From positions 310,001 through 374,000 of the forward strand of contig NZ_JAKNTW010000013.1 in the NCBI RefSeq assembly GCF_022213955.1: 64,000 nt of DNA, read 5' to 3'. The stretch is from Dolomitihabitans soli (GTDB taxonomy: Bacteria; Actinomycetota; Actinomycetes; Streptosporangiales; Streptosporangiaceae). The notes beneath the pieces are model-generated. The model ran no database searches and had not been told where the DNA came from. It was given only the letters and a program-made list of their open reading frames with translations. Of the stretch, positions 35,320-41,623 are shown piece after piece; positions within the stretch are counted from its first letter, which is position 1, and each line of letters opens with the position of its first letter. The position numbers and the translations under genes were made by a program.

Positions 35320-36258
35320 ATGACCGTTGTCGTCGAACGCACATCAGGCCAGCCGAAACCCGATGTGGATCCGGAGCCGAAGACCAGGCCCGAGCTCATC
35401 ACGTTCGGCGTCGTGGTGGCGACGCCCCTGCTCGCCATCCTCGCCGCCGTGCCGTTCGCCTGGGGCTGGGGACTGGGCTGGACGGACATCGTCATCGCCT
35501 TCGTCTTCTACGTCGTCACGGGCCTGGGCGTCACCGTCGGCCTGCACCGCTACTTCACGCACGGCTCGTTCAAGGCCAAGCGGCCGATGAAGATCGCGCT
35601 GGGCATCGCGGGCAGCCTGTCGCTGGAGATGTCGGTGCTCGACTGGGTGGCCACCCACCGCAAGCATCACAAGTTCTCCGACAAGGAGGGCGACCCGCAC
35701 TCTCCGTGGCGCTTCGGCCCCGGTTTCCGGGCCCTGAGCAAGGGCCTGCTCTACGCCCACATGGGCTGGCTGTTCGAGACCGAGCGCACCAACCGGGAGA
35801 AGTACGCGCCGGATCTCGTCAAGGATCCCGACATCCAGAAGCTGCACAAGTTCTTCCCGGTGCTGGCGATCACCTCGATGGTGTTGCCCGCGGTGCTGGG
35901 CGGGCTGCTGACCTGGTCCCTGTGGGGGGCGGCGACGGCGTTCTTCTGGGGCACCCTGGTCAGGATCGGACTCCTGCACCACGTGACCTGGTCGATCAAC
36001 TCGATCTGCCACGTCTTCGGCGAAGAGGACTTCGAGGTGCGCGACAAGTCGCGGAACGTGTGGTGGCTGGCCATCCCCTCGTTCGGCGAGTCCTGGCACA
36101 ACCTGCACCACTCCGACCCCACCTGCGCGCGGCACGGCGCGCTGAAGGGCCAGATCGACCTGAGCGCCGGGCTCATCCACTGGTTCGAGAAGGCCGGCTG
36201 GGTGTACGACGTCCGGTGGCCCGACCCCGCCCGCTTGGCGGCGAAGCGCATTGCCTGA
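35320..36258 (+). CDS. Acyl-CoA/fatty-acid delta-9-type desaturase
   Basis: This integral membrane di-iron enzyme introduces a double bond into long-chain acyl groups to adjust membrane fluidity. The three histidine boxes are all present: HRYFTH near residue 72, HRKHHKF near residue 109 and HNLHHSD near residue 260. Hydrophobic pairs lie between them. The 312-residue length is usual for the actinobacterial enzyme. ATG with AAAGG upstream marks the start. A strong palindrome in the promoter and a TetR gene 73 bp downstream suggest repression by a lipid-responsive TetR. Confidence 0.92.
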   Translation: MTVVVERTSGQPKPDVDPEPKTRPELITFGVVVATPLLAILAAVPFAWGWGLGWTDIVIAFVFYVVTGLGVTVGLHRYFTHGSFKAKRPMKIALGIAGSLSLEMSVLDWVATHRKHHKFSDKEGDPHSPWRFGPGFRALSKGLLYAHMGWLFETERTNREKYAPDLVKDPDIQKLHKFFPVLAITSMVLPAVLGGLLTWSLWGAATAFFWGTLVRIGLLHHVTWSINSICHVFGEEDFEVRDKSRNVWWLAIPSFGESWHNLHHSDPTCARHGALKGQIDLSAGLIHWFEKAGWVYDVRWPDPARLAAKRIA

Positions 36259-36331
36259 AGTCACCGCGGTCGGTGAGCGGGCCGTCGTCGAGACGGCCCG
36301 TATTCCCGCTAACGTCCCATCTGCGGGCATT

Positions 36332-37300
36332 ATGAGACCTGTGAGCGAATCCCCCTCCCGCAGACGCATGTCCGGCAAGGAGCGAAGAGAGCAACTGATC
36401 GAGATCAGTCGTGCCCTGTTCGCGGAGAAGGGATTCGACGGCACCTCCATCGAGGAGATCGCGGCCAGCGCCCTGGTCTCCAAGCCGGTGGTCTACGAGC
36501 ACTTCGGCGGCAAGGAGGGCATCTACGCGGTCGTCGTCGACCGGGAGATGCAGAAACTGCTCGGCATGGTCACCGAAGCCCTGTCGGCCGCGCACGCGCT
36601 GGTGAAACTGGAGCGCGCCGCCCTGGCCCTGCTGCGGTACATCGAGGAGAGCAGCGAGGGGTTCCGCATCCTGGTGCGCGACTCGCACGCGGCCTCGGGC
36701 ACCGGCACCTTCGCGAGCCTGATCAGCGACATCGCCAGCCAGGTCGAGGACGTGCTGGCCGACGAGTTCAACAACCGGAACTACGACCCCAAACTCGCGC
36801 CGATGTACGCCCAGATGCTCGTCGGCATGGTCGCGCTGACCGGCCAGTGGTGGCTCGATGTCCGGAAACCGCCACGCGAGGAGGTCGCCGCCCACGTGGT
36901 CAACCTGGCCTGGAACGGCCTGACGGGACTGGCCCCGCTCCCCGGCCTCACGTCAGCCTCGCGCGCGATGGAACAACGGGCCGCGAGCCACCCGCCTGCC
37001 GTACGGCCGAGCGAGAAGGAGCTGCGCGAGCAGGAGAAACTCCTTCGCGAGCAGGAGAAGGCGCGCGAGCGGGAGCTGAAGGAGCAGGAGAAGCTCCGGC
37101 AGCGGGAGCAGCGTGACCTGGATCGGGCGCGCGAGCGTGAGCGCAAGGAGCAGGAGAAGTTGCTGCGCGAGCAGGAGAAGGCGCGCGAACGCGAACTGAA
37201 GGAACAGGAGAAGCTCCGGCAGCGGGAGGCGCGGCTGGCCGAGCGGGCGGCGGGCAAACTCCGACACGCCGAACAGCCACGGGTCGACCAGAGCGAGTGA
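36332..37300 (+). CDS. TetR regulator with C-terminal charged coiled-coil tail
   Basis: The N-terminal TetR DNA-binding domain (RREQLIEISRALFAEKGFDG then SALVSKPVVYEHFGGKEGIY) is followed by a normal ligand-binding helical domain to about residue 215. From about residue 226 the protein changes to a tail of some 90 residues made of REQEKxxREQEKARERELKEQEKLRQRE units, repeated with a 40-residue period. This is predicted to be a long single helix or coiled coil. It is probably the regulator of the adjacent desaturase. The ATG used lies close behind a low-GC stretch; GTG at 36341 or ATG at 36368 are alternatives. Confidence 0.84.
   Translation: MRPVSESPSRRRMSGKERREQLIEISRALFAEKGFDGTSIEEIAASALVSKPVVYEHFGGKEGIYAVVVDREMQKLLGMVTEALSAAHALVKLERAALALLRYIEESSEGFRILVRDSHAASGTGTFASLISDIASQVEDVLADEFNNRNYDPKLAPMYAQMLVGMVALTGQWWLDVRKPPREEVAAHVVNLAWNGLTGLAPLPGLTSASRAMEQRAASHPPAVRPSEKELREQEKLLREQEKARERELKEQEKLRQREQRDLDRARERERKEQEKLLREQEKARERELKEQEKLRQREARLAERAAGKLRHAEQPRVDQSE
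37014..37245. repeat. 120-bp in-frame repeat coding for the TetR tail
   Basis: Two copies with a 120-bp period (for example GCAGGAGAAGGCGCGCGA at 37051 and 37171) encode the E/R/K/Q-rich tail. Differences are mostly synonymous, so the encoded helix is under selection or the copies are recent. Confidence 0.7.
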
Positions 37301-37307
37301 CCGGCGG

Positions 37308-37377
37308 CCCTGAGACGGCAACCCTGAGACGGCAACCCTGAGACGGCAGCCCTGAGACGGCAGCCCTGAGACGGCGG
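37308..37377. repeat. Five 14-bp tandem repeats after the TetR gene
   Basis: Five direct copies of CCCTGAGACGGCRR lie just beyond the TetR stop codon. The last two bases of each unit vary (AA, AA, AG, AG, GG). The array is not coding on either strand in a way that fits a gene. Confidence 0.9.
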
Positions 37378-37585
37378 CTCACCGGACACGATCTGGCTGC
37401 GGGCGGAGAATCCCGCACTGTCCGGCCGAAGCGCAGGTGTGCCGCCACCGCCACGGCATGCACGGATCCACCGCACCCCGGCACATCCTGACACCGCGGG
37501 TCCACGCGGTACGGCGACGCGATCACGGCGGCCTCCTTCGTAGAGCACCTGCCACTCGTCCACCTTGGGTGCCGTCGCGTTGTGC
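37378..37585. other. Spacer between two TetR genes, no gene recognised
   Basis: I see no convincing gene here. Short open frames exist on both strands, but none has a ribosome site plus family motifs. The last part leads into the promoter of the second TetR gene. Confidence 0.35.
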
Positions 37586-37609
37586 TATAAGATAATGACT
37601 GTTCATTAT
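37586..37609. promoter_or_regulatory. Promoter and operator of the TetR/SDR operon
   Basis: TATAAG at 37586 is a good -10 element. Directly after it, ATAATGA-CTGT-TCATTAT (37592-37609) is a perfect 7-bp inverted repeat ending 17 bp before the ATG. This position suits an autoregulatory TetR operator. Confidence 0.6.
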
Positions 37610-37625
37610 TTAATTGGGAGAGGGC

Positions 37626-38234
37626 ATGGCGGGACGACCGCGCACGATCAGTGAGGAGCGCATCATGGCCGCGCTCGCCACCATGGTCGGGCGGGTGGGG
37701 CCGAGCCGGCTGACCCTGGCCGACGTCGCCAAGGAAGCCGGAGTCTCGACGGGGGTGCTCGTCGGGCGGTACGGCAGCAAACGTGATCTGCTGCTCGGAT
37801 TCGTCCGATGGGGACTGTCGGAGCAGACGTTCCTCCGGCCGATGCGGGCCGCCTTCGAGACGGCCCCGGACCCGGTCGAAGGTCTGATCCGGGCCGTGGT
37901 GCACGGAGCGGGGTCCGACATGGGGCCGGAGGAGTTCGCCAACCACCTCGCGTTCCTGCACCTGGAACTGGCCGACGACGAGTTCCGCGCGCTGCTGGGC
38001 GAGCACGACGCGGCGTTCCGTGCCGAGCTGGCCGATTACCTGCGGAGCGCGGTGACGGGCGGGCACCTGGTAGCGGGCGCCGACGTCGACGCGCTCGCCG
38101 CCGCGGTCGACTCCATCCGCAACGGCACCCAGATCACCTGGGCGATGACCAGGTCGGGGACGCTCGGCGAGACGCTCCGCTGTGACCTGAACACGCTGCT
38201 CGACCCGTACCGGCGCAACGAGGAGGACCAGTGA
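37626..38234 (+). CDS. TetR-family regulator paired with an SDR gene
   Basis: The helix-turn-helix domain is AGRPRTISEERIMAALATMVGRVG followed by LADVAKEAGVSTGVLVGRYGSKRDLL. The effector domain is of unknown specificity. The ATG has GGGAGAGGG at the right distance; an in-frame TTG 12 bp upstream is rejected because it lies before the ribosome site. The stop codon overlaps the next start as GTGA, so regulator and reductase are coupled, and the TetR probably represses both through the palindrome in front of it. Confidence 0.88.
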   Translation: MAGRPRTISEERIMAALATMVGRVGPSRLTLADVAKEAGVSTGVLVGRYGSKRDLLLGFVRWGLSEQTFLRPMRAAFETAPDPVEGLIRAVVHGAGSDMGPEEFANHLAFLHLELADDEFRALLGEHDAAFRAELADYLRSAVTGGHLVAGADVDALAAAVDSIRNGTQITWAMTRSGTLGETLRCDLNTLLDPYRRNEEDQ

Positions 38235-39139
38235 CAGACAGACCACTGACCGGGCAGGTCGCCCTGGTGAGCGGGGCCACCCGCGGCGGCGGCCGGGGGA
38301 CGGCGGTCCAGCTCGGCGCGGCCGGCGCGACCGTCTACGTCACCGGCCGCAGTACGGCGGCGGCGAGATCGCCGATGAACCGCCCCGAGACCATCGAGGA
38401 GACCGCCGAGCTGGTGACCGCCGCCGGCGGCCACGGCATCGCCGTACCCACCGATCATCTGGACATCGCCCAGGTGGCGGAGTTGACGGCGCGGATCGAC
38501 CGGGAACAGGGCGGCAGGCTCGACATCCTGGTGAACAACGTCTGGGGCGGGGACCCGCTGACGGTGTGGGACAAGCCGCTGTGGGAGCAGCCACTCGATA
38601 CCGGCCTGTCGCTGCAGCGGCAGGCCGTGCACACGCACATCATCACCAGCTGGCACGTCCTGCCGTTGCTGGTGGCCCGCCGCCGCGGCCTGGTCGTGGA
38701 GGTCACCGACGGCACCGCCGACCAGGGCTACCGGGGCACCTTCTTCTACGACCTGGCCAAATCCAGCGTCATCCGGACGGCTCAGGCACAGGCGGGCGAC
38801 CTGCGTCCGTACGGCGTGACCGCGGTCGCGCTCACCCCCGGGTTCCTGCGGTCGGAGGCGATGCTCGACCACTTCGGCGTGACCGAGGACACCTGGCGCG
38901 ACGGCATCGCGAAAGATCCCTACTTCGCCATGTCGGAGACCCCCGTCTACCTCGGCCGCACGGTGGTCGCGCTCGCCGCCGACCCGCAGGTGAGCCGTTG
39001 GACCGGTCAGTCCCTGGCGACCTGGGGACTGGCCAAGGAGTACGGCTTCACCGACGCCGACGGCTCCCGGCCCGACTGGGGCGGCTACTACGGCGCGAGC
39101 CTGCGTGAGGGCGGGGCCGTCCCTGAGGACTACCGCTGA
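38231..39139 (+). CDS. Short-chain dehydrogenase/reductase
   Basis: This is a classical-type SDR oxidoreductase. The nucleotide site is VSGATRGGGRGTAVQ near residue 12, NNVWGG takes the place of the usual NNAG, and the catalytic YxxxK is FFYDLAKSS near residue 172. A C-terminal extension (ADGSRPDWGGYYGASLREG) is typical of a subgroup annotated only as SDR. The substrate is unknown. GTG start coupled to the TetR stop. Confidence 0.88.
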   Translation: MTDRPLTGQVALVSGATRGGGRGTAVQLGAAGATVYVTGRSTAAARSPMNRPETIEETAELVTAAGGHGIAVPTDHLDIAQVAELTARIDREQGGRLDILVNNVWGGDPLTVWDKPLWEQPLDTGLSLQRQAVHTHIITSWHVLPLLVARRRGLVVEVTDGTADQGYRGTFFYDLAKSSVIRTAQAQAGDLRPYGVTAVALTPGFLRSEAMLDHFGVTEDTWRDGIAKDPYFAMSETPVYLGRTVVALAADPQVSRWTGQSLATWGLAKEYGFTDADGSRPDWGGYYGASLREGGAVPEDYR

Positions 39140-39188
39140 CCCGGGGTCAGGGTGACGCTGAGGACTACCGCTGACACACGGGGTCAGG
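39123..39188. repeat. 35-bp duplication of the SDR gene 3' end
   Basis: CTGAGGACTACCGCTGAC plus a CGGGGTCAGG tail occurs at 39123 (end of the SDR gene) and again at 39158 in the spacer. The duplication includes the stop codon. Confidence 0.7.
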
Positions 39189-39210
39189 CCGATCGGCTCA
39201 GCTCACGCTG

Positions 39211-39325
39211 AGCATCGGCATCGGCATCGGCATCGGCATCGGCTCGGCTCGGCTCGGCTCGGCTCGGCTCGGCTCGGCTCGGCTCGGCTCGGCTCGGCTC
39301 GGCTCGGCTCGGCTCGGCTCGGCTC
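39211..39325. repeat. Compound microsatellite: 6-bp then (GGCTC)17
   Basis: About five units of GGCATC (39211-39240) run into seventeen perfect units of GGCTC (39241-39325). The array lies between convergent genes and is not part of a convincing gene, although it is open on the minus strand as an AEPSR repeat. Perfect arrays this long are uncommon in bacteria and should vary in length between isolates. Confidence 0.92.
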
Positions 39326-39373
39326 ACCTGGAGCATCGGCGCACCGCCGTACGGGACGGGACGGGTTAGGTGG

Positions 39374-39408
39374 GTGGCGCACCGTCGCGGTCGGCGGCGG
39401 TGCGCCAC
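39374..39408 (-). terminator. Terminator of the ThuA-domain protein gene
   Basis: A perfect 11-bp stem (GTGGCGCACCG/CGGTGCGCCAC) with a 13-nt loop lies 28 bp beyond the stop codon. It can also stop transcripts coming from the SDR gene. Confidence 0.75.
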
Positions 39409-39436
39409 TCGCCTGCTGGGGCGGAGTTGAAGGAGG

Positions 39437-39815
39437 TCAGACGGGGAGGGTCCACTTCTGGTTGACGGATCCCTGGCAGGTCCAGATGATCAAACGGGTG
39501 CCGTTACCAGTACCGCCGCCTTCGGCGTCCAGGCACTTGCCCGACTGCGGATTCCGCAACGACCCGTTCGCCTGCGGCTGCCACTGCTGAGCCCCGGTGC
39601 CGTTACACGACCACAACTGCACCCACGCCCCATCGTTCACCGCACCACCCTTGACGTCCATGCACTTGCCCAGCGCGCGAACCGTGCCATCACCCGGCAA
39701 CGACCACCGCTGCGCACCCGTCCCGTTGCACCCGTACAACTGGATCTTCGTACCGTCCGCCGTGCCGGAACTCTGCACATCGACGCACTGGCCGTTCACG
39801 CCGGTGATCTGGCCG
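39437..39815 (-). repeat. CBM13-coding repeat, copy A
   Basis: This copy and the segment at 41245-41623 have the same length (379 bp) and differ at about 19 positions by eye. Half of these fall in the last 60 bp. Both encode the terminal ricin-type lectin domain of a secreted protein. Confidence 0.9.
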
Positions 39816-41137
39816 ACGACGCCGCCGGTTCCCAGTTCCTTGATCCGGATGTCGCGGAAGGACGTCTCGTCGCCGGTGCCGTGGTTCTGCACGCCGATGT
39901 GGCCCTGCCGCAGGCTGCGTACCGGGTCGGTGTTGGTGAAGTCGTTGACCTTCACCCCGTTGAGGAACACCTGGAGCCGCTCCCCCTCGACGAAAAGTTC
40001 GAAGGTGTTCCACTCGCCCGGCGGGTTCAGCGCCGAGTCGCGTGCCGCGGTGTCCGCGCCCTTGAACCCGTACACCGCGCCGGTGGTCCTGTCCGGCGTG
40101 TCGGTGGCGTCGATCTGCACCTCGTAGCCGTTGTTGACCGCCGACCACGGGTCGTCGCTCGCGGGGAAGCCGAGGAAGACGCCGGAGTTGTCGTCGCCGT
40201 GGAGCTTCCAGTCCAGCTTCAGGGAGTAGGCGCGGAACTCCTTGGCCGAGTACCACAGCATGCCCAGCCCGCCGTGGGAGGTCAGCGTGGCGTCCGCGTC
40301 GGTGAAGCCGCCCGGCCCCGCCTGCTTCCAGCCGACGACGCCGCCGTCGTACAGGGGCGTGTAGCCGTTCTCCGGACGGCAGTCGGCTTTGGTCACACCC
40401 GCCGCGTAGCGGATGCCGCCCAGCAGGTGCCGTCGGAAGGCGGGTTCGGCGTACGACTGCTTGGTGTGGCCGCCGCCGGAGTACCAGGACCGGCCGCCCT
40501 GGTATGTCTGGCACCAGGCCGTCGGGTGGTCGCCCATGTCGCCGCCGGAGTACGACCCCTCGTCGAGCGAGGCCAGGACGTGCAGGCCGGCGCGCGGGCT
40601 GGACCGGTAGTTGTACCACTCGTCGTGGCGGGACCAGGTGGAGCCGAGGTGCGCGGTGGCGGCATGGGCCCGGTCCTCCACCTTGATGGTGGCGTCCTGG
40701 TTCTGCGGGTGGGATTTGAAGTAGGCGCCGACGAGCCCGCCGTAGAACGGCCAGTCGTATTCGGTGTCGGCGGCCGAGTGGACGCCGGCGAAGCCACCGC
40801 CCGCTCTGACGTAGGACTCGAACGCCGTCTGCTGGGCTGCGTCGAGCACGTCGCCGGTGGTGCTGAGGAAGATCACCGCCTCGTACTGCGCGAGGTTGCC
40901 CGTGGTGAAGGCGCCGCCGTCCTCGGTGGCGGTGACGGTGAAGCCGTTCTGCGTGCCGAGTTCCCTGATCGCCTGGATGCCGTCGGGGATCGAGTCGTGC
41001 CGGAATCCTGCCGTCTTGGAGAAGACGAGCACCTGGTAGGCGGGGTCGGCGACCGCGGGGACGGCGGTCGTGGCCATGACGCCGGCGATGAGACCGCCGG
41101 CCGCCACTGCGGCGATCAGCCGCGTGATCTTGCCCAT
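39437..41137 (-). CDS. Secreted ThuA / DUF1080 / CBM13 carbohydrate protein
   Basis: The protein has a signal peptide (residues 1-29, ends VPAVA). A ThuA-like class-I glutamine-amidotransferase-fold domain follows at about 32-250 (VLVFSKTAGFRHDSI, GGGFAGVHSAADTEY). Next is a DUF1080 (3-keto-disaccharide hydrolase type) beta-sandwich at about 262-430, then a ricin-type CBM13 domain at about 435-566 with three QxW-like repeats (QRWSLPG, QQWQPQ, QKWTLP). It probably processes oxidised sugars outside the cell. AAGGAGG supports the start. The last 379 bp nearly equal those of the sugar dehydrogenase gene upstream. Confidence 0.9.
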   Translation of the reverse strand: MGKITRLIAAVAAGGLIAGVMATTAVPAVADPAYQVLVFSKTAGFRHDSIPDGIQAIRELGTQNGFTVTATEDGGAFTTGNLAQYEAVIFLSTTGDVLDAAQQTAFESYVRAGGGFAGVHSAADTEYDWPFYGGLVGAYFKSHPQNQDATIKVEDRAHAATAHLGSTWSRHDEWYNYRSSPRAGLHVLASLDEGSYSGGDMGDHPTAWCQTYQGGRSWYSGGGHTKQSYAEPAFRRHLLGGIRYAAGVTKADCRPENGYTPLYDGGVVGWKQAGPGGFTDADATLTSHGGLGMLWYSAKEFRAYSLKLDWKLHGDDNSGVFLGFPASDDPWSAVNNGYEVQIDATDTPDRTTGAVYGFKGADTAARDSALNPPGEWNTFELFVEGERLQVFLNGVKVNDFTNTDPVRSLRQGHIGVQNHGTGDETSFRDIRIKELGTGGVVGQITGVNGQCVDVQSSGTADGTKIQLYGCNGTGAQRWSLPGDGTVRALGKCMDVKGGAVNDGAWVQLWSCNGTGAQQWQPQANGSLRNPQSGKCLDAEGGGTGNGTRLIIWTCQGSVNQKWTLPV

Positions 41138-41174
41138 TGGGGGGTTCCTCCTTGGGAGAGGGCGTTTGGGCGGG

Positions 41175-41213
41175 ACCGGGCCGGGAGCTAGGGGGGTGGG
41201 CTCCCGGCCCGGT
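41175..41213 (-). terminator. Terminator of the sugar dehydrogenase gene
   Basis: A perfect 14-bp stem (ACCGGGCCGGGAGC/GCTCCCGGCCCGGT) with an 11-nt loop lies 31 bp past the stop codon. It separates the dehydrogenase gene from the ThuA gene on the same strand, so the latter needs its own promoter or readthrough. Confidence 0.82.
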
Positions 41214-41244
41214 GGTTCTCGGGGGGTGGTTCTCGGGAGGGTGG

Positions 41245-41623
41245 TCAGGCGGGGAGGGTCCACTTCTGGTTGACGGATCCCTGGCAGGTCCAGATGATCA
41301 GACGGGTGCCGTTACCCGTACCGGCACCCTCGGCGTCCAGGCACTTGCCCGACTGCGGATTCCGCAACGACCCGTTCGCCTGCGGCTGCCACTGCTGAGC
41401 CCCGGTGCCGTTGCACGACCACAACTGCACCCACGCCCCATCGTTCACCGCACCGCCCTTGACGTCCATGCACTTGCCCAGCGCGCGAACCGTGCCATCA
41501 CCCGGCAACGACCACCGCTGCGCACCCGTCCCGTTGCACCCGTACAACTGGATCTTCGTACCGTCCGCCGTGCCCGCGCCCGCGACATCGACGCACTGGC
41601 CGTTCACACCCGTGATCTGCCCG
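41245..41623 (-). repeat. CBM13-coding repeat, copy B
   Basis: This is the partner of the segment at 39437-39815. Identity is about 95 percent overall and higher in the first 320 bp, which suggests recent duplication or gene conversion between neighbouring genes. Confidence 0.9.

Noticed and set aside
39184-39408. Minus-strand frame through the GGCTC array (AEPSR repeats)
   Set aside because: A 5-bp repeat is open in many frames by chance. There is no ribosome site, and the frame overlaps a terminator hairpin.
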